Made by a program: the position numbers and the translations under genes. The notes under the pieces were generated by a model. That model worked only from the letters and a program-made list of their open reading frames with translations. It searched no databases and had not been told where the DNA came from. A stretch of DNA of 64,000 bases from an uncultured Bacteroidota bacterium (GTDB taxonomy: Bacteria; Bacteroidota; Bacteroidia; B-17B0; Aurantibacillaceae), in contig CAITNS010000081.1 of assembly GCA_903893815.1 (NCBI GenBank), positions 22,020 through 86,019 on the forward strand, read 5' to 3'. Shown here piece after piece: positions 56,906-64,000 of the stretch. The stretch's first letter is position 1, and each line of letters starts with the position of its first letter.

Positions 56906-57337
56906 ATGAAAACCTTCCTCCTATTCATTTGCATCTATCTAATACCTTTTGTCCTAAGTGCACAAAAAAACTTAACGGTCAATGGCGAAGCTATAACCTT
57001 TGATTGCGCCAAAGTGCAAACGGTTGACGAAATGGATACCATTACCATGCCACGTGTAAAAATATACCATGCCGTGATTACGAATAACTGTTTGGAGTTA
57101 GGTGTTTTTTATGGCAACTGCCCTGCTAATTTAGAATTGGTAACCGATGGAAAATTAATAGAAACACAAGACTTAACCCTTAACTTTTTATTGCGTTACG
57201 ATAAAGATAGCAAACCCTGCCAAGCCGAAAACAAAACCACTTTATTTTTCGACATCCTACCCTACAAAAATATGCGTACCGGTAAATACATTATTCTTTC
57301 TTTTTTAGGAGAGAAGTATCATTTGGTGTATAAATAA
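56906..57337 (+). CDS. Secreted protein of unknown function
   Basis: This 143-residue protein begins at 56906 (MKTFLLFICIYLIPFVLSAQ signal peptide); ATGs at 56897 and 56858 also exist, but the repeat-borne promoter would place transcription start near 56899. The mature part is beta-rich with four Cys (DCAK, NNCLELGVFYGNC, KPCQA) that may form disulfides. No family is recognised. It converges with the SBBP gene, 6 bp between stops. Confidence 0.65.
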   Translation: MKTFLLFICIYLIPFVLSAQKNLTVNGEAITFDCAKVQTVDEMDTITMPRVKIYHAVITNNCLELGVFYGNCPANLELVTDGKLIETQDLTLNFLLRYDKDSKPCQAENKTTLFFDILPYKNMRTGKYIILSFLGEKYHLVYK

Positions 57338-57343
57338 AAATAC

Positions 57344-59014
57344 TTACTCAATAATTATTTTTTGAGAATGAGTTTGAGCTTTCAATATAAATTGAATCAC
57401 ATAAACCCCTTTTGCTTGGGAAGATAAATCAATGGTGTTTTGAAAATGCTTAGTTGAATATACTTTTTCTCCAAGTACATTATAAATATCAATTTCGGTA
57501 TTTTCTAATTCATCGCTTATGCTAAAAATTCCTGTAGAAGATGGATTTGGAAATATGACCACATTTTCATTTAAGCTAGGCCAAGCGTCGTTAATGCCAG
57601 TAGTTGCATCGAGTTTTGCGTAAAACACATCGTCGCCACAGCCTTTATAAACGTTACTAGTACCAAAACTAACCGAACTACTATTAAACATTCCACCCAA
57701 ATGAATTACACTTGAGGTATTAGAATTTGCTATCCCATTCCCTACTTCCTCGCTGTAACTTCCAGCTTGCAAAGCCCAAGGTGAATTGCCTGTGTTATCA
57801 AAACTTGCTACAAACATATCTTTAGTTCCTGCGGCACTATTAGTTAATGTGTTAGCACCAAAAGTAATGCTTGAACTAATAAAAGAACCTGAAATAAATG
57901 CGTTTCCTGACGCGTCAACACAAATGCATTTAGCTTCATCAGCGTCGGCACCACCGCTTGCTTTTGACCAATTAGCTGTACCTATTGAAGAATAACTTGC
58001 TAAAAAAATATCAGATGTTCCAGCGCTTGCATTTGTTAATGCTGGCAAACTTCCAAAGTTTATACTAGCACTTGTAAAACTACCTGTTAAGTAAATATTA
58101 TTTCCAGAAACTGCGATAGCATTTCCCATTTCATCATAAATGCCACCTACTTTAGTTGACCACAATACTGTTCCCAAAGGGTCGTATTTAGCTAGGAACA
58201 AATCGTAAGTTCCTGCACTTGCATTGGTAAGCGCACCTGTTCCAAAATTAACAGATGAGCTTGAAAAGCTACCTAAAACATAGGTGTTTCCTGATGCATC
58301 ATTTGCGCAAGCTCTGGCACCATCTGCAGAGGTTCCTCCAATAGTTTTGCCCCAAAGAGTAGATCCACTGGCATCATATTTAACTATAAAAATATCAGTG
58401 CTTGCAGAACCTGCATTAATTAAATTACCAGTTCCAAAATTAATGCTTGGGCTGGTATACCAACCTGTTACAAAAACATTAGAGTTAGCATCACAACTTA
58501 CGGCATAACCGCGATCGTTTCCACTTCCACCAGCACTTTTTGCCCAAATTAAATTTCCGTCCGAATCATATTTCACCGCAAATAAATCGCTACTTGCTGT
58601 TCCAACATTATTTAAAACCGTTGCACTAAAAGTTATACTAGTGCTTGCAAACCACCCTGTTAAAATTACGTTTCCTGAAGCATCCACTGCTAATCCATTT
58701 CCTTGATCGCCATCCGCGCCTCCAAATGTTTTTGCCCAAACTACAACACCTGCTGGATCTATCTTCACTAAAAATATATCCGAAGTACCTGAAAAACTAT
58801 TTAGTAATGAAAACGTTCCAAAATTGATATACGAAGAAGTATATGAACCTGTTATATAGCTATTGCCAGATGCATCCACGGCTATTGCTGATACTGATTC
58901 GTTACCATTATAGCCAGCAGAAAATGCTAATTGCCAAGTAGGCACTTGTGCAACTAAAGATGAAAATCCAAATAAAATAAAGACAGCGATAAACTTAAAG
59001 TAGATTTTTTTCAT
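57344..59014 (-). CDS. SBBP-repeat surface protein with T9SS type A sorting domain
   Basis: This 556-residue protein starts at the ATG at 59014 (MKKIYFKFIAVFILFGFSSLVAQ signal peptide); upstream ATGs give a non-signal head. Eight to ten repeats of about 50 residues follow (DASGN-Y-ITG-F-S-INFG, SAGTSDIFLVKYDASG, W-K-GG), the SBBP beta-propeller pattern. The C-terminal Por domain (about 480-556: IFPNPSSTGIFSI..GVYVIQFI..QKIIIE) directs type IX secretion. A duplicated leader lies upstream. Confidence 0.9.
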   Translation of the reverse strand: MKKIYFKFIAVFILFGFSSLVAQVPTWQLAFSAGYNGNESVSAIAVDASGNSYITGSYTSSYINFGTFSLLNSFSGTSDIFLVKIDPAGVVVWAKTFGGADGDQGNGLAVDASGNVILTGWFASTSITFSATVLNNVGTASSDLFAVKYDSDGNLIWAKSAGGSGNDRGYAVSCDANSNVFVTGWYTSPSINFGTGNLINAGSASTDIFIVKYDASGSTLWGKTIGGTSADGARACANDASGNTYVLGSFSSSSVNFGTGALTNASAGTYDLFLAKYDPLGTVLWSTKVGGIYDEMGNAIAVSGNNIYLTGSFTSASINFGSLPALTNASAGTSDIFLASYSSIGTANWSKASGGADADEAKCICVDASGNAFISGSFISSSITFGANTLTNSAAGTKDMFVASFDNTGNSPWALQAGSYSEEVGNGIANSNTSSVIHLGGMFNSSSVSFGTSNVYKGCGDDVFYAKLDATTGINDAWPSLNENVVIFPNPSSTGIFSISDELENTEIDIYNVLGEKVYSTKHFQNTIDLSSQAKGVYVIQFILKAQTHSQKIIIE

Positions 59015-59127
59015 ATGTATATATTTATTGTTTTTTATTGTCATATGGTATACGCCATGTATCTTCATTGGTGTTTGTGCGTTTTGGCACATGGCTATTT
59101 CATGTGTAGATATTTATTGTTTTTTAT
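59009..59127 (-). repeat. Direct repeat across the SBBP gene start
   Basis: TTTCATATGTATATATTTATT.. (59009-59038) and TTTCATGTGTAGATATTTATT.. (59098-59127) match over 30 bases with two differences, 89 bp apart. The first copy contains the start codon of the SBBP gene on the minus strand. Confidence 0.75.
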
Positions 59128-59144
59128 AATTTAAAGATACAATT

Positions 59145-59525
59145 TTATTGAAGTTTAATGTCAACTGCCAGTTTCTCTTTTCTGTTATTTACTGTTACAC
59201 CATAACCAGCAGTTGTATATATAAATCCATTTTCGTCGGTAAATTCGGCAGAGATAAAATAGTCTCCTTTTCTTAACCCATCAAAGTGGTAAGCCCCTGT
59301 TTCTTCAACAGCAACACTTTGATCAAAAGATGAAGAAGTGCTTTTTGTTCCGTAAGCAATATGTACTATGGCGGTACTTGCATTTTCGAAAGAAGAGCTT
59401 GCTCCATTTTTATAGGTTACCGTGCCGTAAATCGTTTTTTTGCCTCCAATTCCTGCTTCCTTTTTACATGCTGGCAACACTAACACTAAAACCATAAAAG
59501 CTATAATAATTTGTTTCATACTCAT
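59145..59525 (-). CDS. Small carboxypeptidase-regulatory-like lipoprotein
   Basis: This 126-residue lipoprotein has a lipobox with C20 (LVLPACKKE) and one beta-sandwich domain (TIYGTVTYKNG..AYHFDGLRKGDYFISAEFTDENG) of the carboxypeptidase regulatory/transthyretin-like type. It lies 2 bp after the YceI-like gene and is its operon partner. Its function is unknown; binding at the outer membrane is a guess. Confidence 0.78.
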   Translation of the reverse strand: MSMKQIIIAFMVLVLVLPACKKEAGIGGKKTIYGTVTYKNGASSSFENASTAIVHIAYGTKSTSSSFDQSVAVEETGAYHFDGLRKGDYFISAEFTDENGFIYTTAGYGVTVNNRKEKLAVDIKLQ

Positions 59526-59527
59526 GA

Positions 59528-60331
59528 TTAGTGATTTCTAAAAAATTGAAGATTCAAGGTAAAATTCATTTCATCGGCAATGTTGGTTGTCCATTCACCA
59601 TATGTTTTATTATTAGCAGCAATACTATTACCAGGTAAATCAATTAATGCAGGTACAGGTACATATTTAATACTTGCATTTACGTCCATGTGGTTTGATC
59701 GCAAAAAAGAAAAATGTCCCGTAAACGATGCTCGATATTTATCATTTATAAAATCTCCATCTGTATCAAAATCGGATGTGCCATTATAATTAAAATACAA
59801 GTTAACAGGTTTAGAAATTGGTGTTCCATCAGGAAAACCACTAGGCGAACGGTAACGGTTAAAATAAAAATTACCGATAGCCACATAACCCGTTCCTGAT
59901 TTTACAACCGTTGTACTGCGAAACCAAGCGGTGTCGCTAGCCGGATTTACAATGGTTTTAAGTGTATCTAAATAGGTAACGCCCATATAATTGCGAATAC
60001 ATTTTCCTACTGCATCACGTAATGGTTCTCCAGAATCAACTGAAGACAAAGTAACCCATGCATTTATTTTGCAATTAGAAAGGTTTGCCTCATCAAATAT
60101 AAATTTAGGAGAGAAACCATAGTTATTAAAACGGCCCGTTAATTTACCAACAGAGTAATCCAAGTAATTAGATTCCCAGCACACACTGCCGTGTGGTTTA
60201 TCGAGTGTCCATAACACATCTACTAAACCATTTCCAGCAACTGGAGTTCCAACAAGTTCGTTGACAACATCCTTTTTTTTGCAGGCGTTAAGAGAAATGA
60301 CTAAAACCAAAAGCAATAAAATTTTCTTCAT
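59528..60331 (-). CDS. YceI-like lipoprotein
   Basis: This 267-residue lipoprotein has a lipobox with C17 (SLNACKKK). The mature part resembles the YceI lipocalin-like fold, which binds isoprenoid or other lipids: LWTLDKPHGSVCWESNYLDYSVGKLTGRFNNYGF, FDEANLSNCKINAWVTLSSVDSGEPLRD, and a FTGHFSFLRSNHMDVNASIKY stretch. An insertion near 130-185 makes it longer than usual. It heads a two-gene operon with the small lipoprotein. Confidence 0.78.
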   Translation of the reverse strand: MKKILLLLVLVISLNACKKKDVVNELVGTPVAGNGLVDVLWTLDKPHGSVCWESNYLDYSVGKLTGRFNNYGFSPKFIFDEANLSNCKINAWVTLSSVDSGEPLRDAVGKCIRNYMGVTYLDTLKTIVNPASDTAWFRSTTVVKSGTGYVAIGNFYFNRYRSPSGFPDGTPISKPVNLYFNYNGTSDFDTDGDFINDKYRASFTGHFSFLRSNHMDVNASIKYVPVPALIDLPGNSIAANNKTYGEWTTNIADEMNFTLNLQFFRNH

Positions 60332-60493
60332 CTTACCTTTTTTTTAAAAGTAAATATATAAAATTATAAGGTAGCAAGAAAGCCCTAGCAGCAAATATAG
60401 AATCACCAATTTTATAATAATAGTTTGAGTTAGTTATATATAAACTGAAGTTATTTAATTATATTTGATTAACTACTTTTAAGCATTTGTAAA

Positions 60494-60515
60494 TAATTAC
60501 AATCGATTGTAATTA
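60494..60515. promoter_or_regulatory. 22-bp perfect palindrome before the accessory block
   Basis: Each half is TAATTACAATC read outward-in, with outer helpers CATTTG (60484-60489) and CAAATG (60517-60522). It lies about 75 bp before the first accessory gene and may be an operator or a recombination site. Confidence 0.6.
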
Positions 60516-60588
60516 CCAAATGAGTCTTAGCGAGTAGTTAGCGGTCATGCTTCTGACAACATAGTATAAAATATTAATACAGAGAAAA

Positions 60589-61527
60589 ATGGGACTATTT
60601 GGAAAAAAAACGGACTGGAGCCACATGTCAGAAGACGACATGAAAAAGAATTCAGAAATTGCAAGCAACGATGACAGGTTTAGGCTTGACCTGTTTGAAC
60701 AAAATTTTTTGGACATCAAGCAATTTATTTCGGACGAAAAATTTAAAGATGAGCAAATTATTGATTCGACAGGTCCTTCTCAATCGGGCGACTTAACAAT
60801 TCCCAGCATTTACATCTTAGACAACAAATTTTTAGTTTGCTCACGAGACATGGCAATACATGGGCTTATGCTCACTGTTGTATCATTCGAAACAAAACTG
60901 GCATTTTGTTTAGAGACTTATGGCAATCCATATATAAAGTATTACGACTCAACAAAAAATAGTTTTTATCCATTTATTATTGTTGACAGAAATACTATTC
61001 GAGAATTTAAATCGCAAGACCATCAGAAATTTAAGGCAGTAAAGCCGAAATCAAGCCAACAGTTTGCGAAAAATTTAGGTGCTGGTTTTTGGGGAGCAGC
61101 TGGCGGTCTTATTCCTACATTAATAGTAAAAGGTATTTTTAGCGCAGTGGCTAAAGCACAAGATGAAACCATTGAAAAAGTTGGAACAATTTTTACTCTT
61201 TCATACGGAAAGGAGGAAAAAATCTCTGAAGTAACAATTGCTTGTGAAACTCATTACGCAGATGTCTTTGAAAGATTTCTAAAAATTCATTGGACAACAA
61301 GTATGCCTGTAGAAGAAAAAGAACCAACCACAAAAGAAGAAAGACGTAAAAGAGAAGCGGAAATGTTGAATGTTGGCGACAAAGTAAAGTTTCCTGGTTG
61401 GACAATGAAATATGGACATATTCATAAAAAGGAACCCGAATATGCAGTAATTAAATTGATTACAAATGATGCTAGTGAAAAATTTGAAAATGTCGACTAT
61501 TTAAAAATAACAAGAATTAGAGAATAA
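60589..61527 (+). CDS. Unknown accessory protein, 312 residues
   Basis: This is the first of four co-oriented unrecognised genes. The N-terminal 150 residues are mixed alpha/beta (SIYILDNKFLVCSRDMAIHGLMLTVVSFETK). A Gly/Ala-rich hydrophobic stretch at about 163-190 (AGFWGAAGGLIPTLIVKGIFSA) could enter a membrane. The end resembles a small KOW/SH3-like barrel (NVGDKVKFPGW..PEYAVIKLI). No catalytic motif is seen. It starts 45 bp after GTTAGCGG (60537-60544), which returns inverted at 63063. Confidence 0.7.
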   Translation: MGLFGKKTDWSHMSEDDMKKNSEIASNDDRFRLDLFEQNFLDIKQFISDEKFKDEQIIDSTGPSQSGDLTIPSIYILDNKFLVCSRDMAIHGLMLTVVSFETKLAFCLETYGNPYIKYYDSTKNSFYPFIIVDRNTIREFKSQDHQKFKAVKPKSSQQFAKNLGAGFWGAAGGLIPTLIVKGIFSAVAKAQDETIEKVGTIFTLSYGKEEKISEVTIACETHYADVFERFLKIHWTTSMPVEEKEPTTKEERRKREAEMLNVGDKVKFPGWTMKYGHIHKKEPEYAVIKLITNDASEKFENVDYLKITRIRE

Positions 61528-61538
61528 AAGTAAATCAA

Positions 61539-61916
61539 ATGGCGCGAATAAAATATACAGTTACAGTCCGCAATTATCAATTTAATCCACCAAGTCAGAT
61601 TACCGAATCTGAATATAATTACTATAAAGATTTAATAAAATCAAATCCAAAGGTCAAATTAGATGATGGATTAAGTTTAAATCCTTTGGTTAAAATATTA
61701 ATTGTAATAGGGCTTATTTTAATATCTCCATTATTTTTATTGAGTATATTTATACCTGGTGAGGCTGAGGGCTTTATGAAATCTACAATTAATAAATATC
61801 AAGCAAATAAGAAAAAAAATGAATTTTGGAATGAAATAAAGAGTATGGTTATTAAGAGTAATTCATATGCAGAATTTTCATCAATGGTAAGAAATAAATT
61901 TAATTATTATAAATAA
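61539..61916 (+). CDS. Unknown accessory membrane protein
   Basis: This 125-residue protein has one or two helices at about 48-75 (PLVKILIVIGLILISPLFLLSIF) flanked by polar, lysine-rich parts (YNYYKDLIKSNPK, NKYQANKKKNEFWNEI). No family is recognised. It lies 11 bp after the first accessory gene, 4 bp before the next. Confidence 0.65.
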   Translation: MARIKYTVTVRNYQFNPPSQITESEYNYYKDLIKSNPKVKLDDGLSLNPLVKILIVIGLILISPLFLLSIFIPGEAEGFMKSTINKYQANKKKNEFWNEIKSMVIKSNSYAEFSSMVRNKFNYYK

Positions 61917-61920
61917 GCAC

Positions 61921-62316
61921 ATGTGGTACAAAGTTATTCAAATAGCAGATTGGTTTGGCGAAATGTCCGAACGATATAAATTGGTGCGTGATTTTAATAA
62001 AGCAGCTAAAGATTCGTTTATAAACGGGCAAGCTGCAACTTTATTAGAAGCAAAAATAACTTGGGGCGAAAGTTCATACCGACACGCCTTTTCTAAATTT
62101 ATGGGCGGTGGCTTTAGAATTAAAGCATTATCAGGTCGACCCATGGCAAAATATGAATTAATCGAAGTAGGCAAAGTTGTTGTTGACAATGAAGCATTAG
62201 TTCGTAAACTTGTCTCGTTAGGCTGGGACACCCTTGAAGTTCATGACAATCATGGTGTAAGTGGTTGCAAGTGGGCACTAAAAGAACATGCACATATTGG
62301 AGGTTTCTTAAAATAA
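61921..62316 (+). CDS. Unknown accessory protein, 131 residues
   Basis: This soluble protein has no membrane segment or signal peptide. It contains IADWFGEMSERYKLVRDFNKAAKDSF, KALSGRPMAKYELIEVGKVVV and a tail with Cys and several His (LEVHDNHGVSGCKWALKEHAHIGG). That end could bind a metal, but no family is recognised. It is part of the same tight series. Confidence 0.65.
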   Translation: MWYKVIQIADWFGEMSERYKLVRDFNKAAKDSFINGQAATLLEAKITWGESSYRHAFSKFMGGGFRIKALSGRPMAKYELIEVGKVVVDNEALVRKLVSLGWDTLEVHDNHGVSGCKWALKEHAHIGGFLK

Positions 62317-62322
62317 GACACT

Positions 62323-62748
62323 ATGAAATATATTTTATTACAAATAAAAGCAGACACGATAGTCGTTTCATCAATTGCGAACGAAATTACTTATTCAAAT
62401 AATTTTTGGTTTTGGTTAGCAATAATTGAACTTGTAGTGATTTTAGTTTTAGTTTTCAAACTTTCCCATAAGAAAAATAATCTTGCGTTTTCAGAATTAA
62501 ACAAGGACAATTTGAAAAAATCTCAAGAAACTGACATTGACATGGGCAATGTGATGAAAAGTATAAATTATTCTTCCGAACTCTACAAGGAGTTGAGCAG
62601 AAAATGTCACCCTGACAGATTTATAAATTCACCTAATCAAAAATTAGCAGAAGAAATATTTCAAGAAATTGCTAGAGACAAAAGAAATCATGAAAAATTA
62701 ACTGCTCTAAAAGAACGTGCAATTAAGGAACTTTACATCACATTTTAA
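62323..62748 (+). CDS. Membrane-anchored J-domain-like protein
   Basis: This 141-residue protein has one transmembrane helix (about 28-47: FWFWLAIIELVVILVLVFKL), a charged linker, and a C-terminal part with an HPD tripeptide at 96-98 (ELSRKCHPDRF) before a helix (NQKLAEEIFQEIARDKRNHEKLTALKERA). HPD between two helices is the J-domain hallmark that stimulates Hsp70 ATPase. The order (helix-HPD-helix) and size fit a J-domain, but the first helix is short, so this is a tentative assignment. It ends the four-gene series. Confidence 0.6.
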   Translation: MKYILLQIKADTIVVSSIANEITYSNNFWFWLAIIELVVILVLVFKLSHKKNNLAFSELNKDNLKKSQETDIDMGNVMKSINYSSELYKELSRKCHPDRFINSPNQKLAEEIFQEIARDKRNHEKLTALKERAIKELYITF

Positions 62749-62754
62749 AATACC

Positions 62755-63015
62755 ATGAAAAAAATAAACAAAGATATTTTAGATCTTCTTCAAGGATCTG
62801 CGACATTATTTTAATATCCTATTAGTAAAGGGAAGATTGAAAAGTCTTTTGACCATAAAATTGATAGTGACTTTAAAAAGTATATGCTAATAAAAAAAGA
62901 CAACGGGGAAATCAGATTAAGTGAAGAGTTTTCCTTTACTCACGAAAATCTCGACAAAATATTAAATTTTAAAGACACTGACTTACTTAATGGCACATGG
63001 TTGGTTTTACCATAG
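62755..63015 (+). pseudogene. Small accessory ORF broken by an in-frame stop
   Basis: An ORF from ATG 62755 runs 19 codons (KKINKDILDLLQGSATLF) to TAA at 62812-62814, then stays open in the same frame for 66 codons to TAG at 63013-63015 (KKDNGEIRLSEEFSFTHENLDKILN..GTWLVLP). Without the stop it would encode 86 residues, and it starts 6 bp after the J-like gene in the same orientation. A downstream ATG at 62884 could give a 43-residue remnant. No family is recognised. A sequencing error is possible. Confidence 0.6.
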
Positions 63016-63062
63016 ACATTGTAAATAAAATTGGTCCGGAAAAAAGAAAAGAAAAGCACGAA

Positions 63063-63233
63063 CCGCTAACACACGGTTTACCTTATTTGGGCGGACATCA
63101 AAGCATTTGCAAAATCGGTAGACAATTATTCAATTTTTTCTTTGCAAATGCCTAGCAACATAGTATCTTTAAACTAACATTTCGGTAGAAATTGTTTCAA
63201 AACCAAACAAGGCAAACCGCGAAACCGTTATGC
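63063..63233 (+). repeat. Long palindromic repeat, copy B, ending the accessory block
   Basis: It starts CCGCTAAC and ends GTTATGC. Inner arms CGGTTTACCTT (63074-63084) and AAGGCAAACCG (63209-63219) pair with one mismatch. It carries TTTG (63141-63144) and TATCTTTA (63164-63171), 19 nt apart, as in copy A. The left 8-mer is the exact reverse complement of GTTAGCGG at 60537. The remaining bases up to the next gene (63234-63277) show nothing. Confidence 0.75.
63141..63171 (+). promoter_or_regulatory. Promoter inside repeat copy B
   Basis: TTTG-N19-TATCTTTA, facing the gene at 63278, with about 105 bp of leader. Confidence 0.5.
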
Positions 63234-63277
63234 ACAAGCACTAGAGACATCCATACAAACAACTTAACATTAAGACA

Positions 63278-63862
63278 ATGGCAAAATCTTTATTCAAAAA
63301 CGTTCTACTTGTTGCGACAACTTTGATTTTTTTATCATTTGACCTGCCAACAGGATGGTTTAATGCAGGAAGTAAACCAAAAAGTTACGAAATGGGCATA
63401 GACAAAAGTGCTGGACAAAATGGAAAAAATGCGGCGACAATAAAATCTATTGATAAAACAATCGACGGCTTTGGTACCTTAATGCAGCAATGCAATCCTA
63501 ACAAGTATCTTGGTAAACGCATTAAAATGAGTGGCTTTGTTAAAACTGAAAACGTTACAGGTTGGGCTGGTCTTTGGTTGCGTGTTGACCAAACTGGTTT
63601 ACGTCAACCACTTTCATTTGACAATATGGGTGATAGACCTATAAAAGGAACAACAGATTGGACAAAGTATGAAATCACATTAGACGTTCCAAATAATGCA
63701 TCACTAATTGCATATGGAGCATTAATGGATGGCACTGGACAAATTTGGTTTGACAATATAACGTTTGAAATTATTTCTGACTTTGCACCTTCAACAGGTT
63801 CTACAAACCTAAAAAAGTCTCCAACTGTTGATGAACCAACAAACCTAGACTTTGAAAAATAA
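63278..63862 (+). CDS. Secreted jelly-roll/CBM-like protein
   Basis: This 194-residue protein has a signal peptide (to about residue 25, LLVATTLIFLSF) and a beta-sandwich that resembles galactose-binding-like (CBM) domains: IKMSGFVKTENVTGWAGLWLRVDQ, DWTKYEITLDVPNNASLIAYGALMDGTGQIWFDNITFEI. Such domains are found attached to regulators or enzymes, but here the domain stands alone with a short polar tail. Sugar or surface binding is inferred. It is preceded by repeat copy B with its promoter. Confidence 0.72.
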   Translation: MAKSLFKNVLLVATTLIFLSFDLPTGWFNAGSKPKSYEMGIDKSAGQNGKNAATIKSIDKTIDGFGTLMQQCNPNKYLGKRIKMSGFVKTENVTGWAGLWLRVDQTGLRQPLSFDNMGDRPIKGTTDWTKYEITLDVPNNASLIAYGALMDGTGQIWFDNITFEIISDFAPSTGSTNLKKSPTVDEPTNLDFEK

Positions 63863-64000
63863 GGTAATGGTGCCAAAAATAGTTGGTGTTTTTGATAAAA
63901 ATAATTGTTATACTAGTCCCGTAAGTCAGAAGAGTAAATTAGCTCTGCTGGAGAGCAACTAATCAGCAATATGATTTACCACGAAAAATGAAAAGCCTTG

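Noticed and set aside
57500..58950. Possible CRISPR-like or tandem repeat array
   Set aside because: The periodicity is that of SBBP protein repeats, about 150 bp and divergent in DNA; no constant repeat with unique spacers.
63863..64000. Possible RNA gene or hairpin at the window end (GCTCT/AGAGC near 63940)
   Set aside because: Only a five-base stem, no tRNA or known RNA shape; the window ends before context can be judged.

Overview
This window is chromosomal DNA from a low-GC member of the Bacteroidota, probably a free-living or environmental flavobacterium-like lineage; genus cannot be told. The evidence is: proteins with type IX secretion (Por) sorting domains and a CHU_C-type C-terminus, a PorE-like PD40 protein, a TonB-dependent receptor with an N-terminal carboxypeptidase-regulatory-like domain, the mutL-rhomboid-rhomboid neighbourhood, START-like and DUF4159 proteins, two-gene methylmalonyl-CoA mutase, and promoters of the Bacteroidota type (TTTG about 20 nt before TAnnTTTG). 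Shine-Dalgarno sequences are mostly absent. No rRNA, tRNA, CRISPR array, phage or transposase gene was seen.

Layout. 1-9.4 kb: end of an OmpA-like/TPR protein, DUF1015, a GNAT, yggS, small membrane proteins (TM2 and DUF2752), an M61 peptidase, a TPR protein and an eIF1/YciH-like factor. 9.4-14.1 kb: methylmalonyl-CoA mutase small and large subunits, then an AAA+ DUF4143 ATPase gene tightly bracketed by two copies of a 43-bp palindrome. 14.1-25.6 kb: membrane proteins, holA, surface proteins (T9SS type A, VWA, CHU_C), a PcaF/PaaJ-like thiolase, cysteine desulfurase and fatty-acid desaturase. 25.7-34.2 kb: a cell-envelope block, namely Mpl peptidoglycan recycling ligase and a polysaccharide operon (GT4, Wza-like, Wzc-like tyrosine kinase, RmlC, WecA/MraY-like transferase, lytic transglycosylase). 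34.2-44.9 kb: uvrA, LOG protein, 3-hydroxybutyrate dehydrogenase, ECF sigma factor, an unusual lysine-rich tail fused to a START-like domain, mutL, two rhomboids and a DUF4159 protein. 44.9-57.3 kb: TonB receptor divergent from a DtxR/MntR-type regulator, MuiA-like protein, recR, PorE-like protein, solute-binding lipoprotein and an MMPL/RND transporter. 57.3-60.3 kb: SBBP-repeat T9SS protein and two lipoproteins. 60.5-63.3 kb: an accessory block of four unrecognised same-strand genes plus a broken one, bounded by inverted 8-mers and a long palindromic repeat.

Themes. Most of the window is core metabolism, repair and envelope building. What stands out is the density of dispersed repeats: a family with a TGAGCG(G/T)AGTCGAA-like core (six copies, two read in frame inside proteins), a 90-120 bp repeat placed just after stop codons (three copies), a promoter-carrying repeat (two copies), palindromes inside the lysine-rich gene, and the ATPase-flanking palindromes. 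The best candidates for something undescribed are the palindrome-bounded ATPase unit (12820-14102) and the cassette-like accessory block (60537-63233). Functions given are from reading the proteins by eye; no database search was possible.
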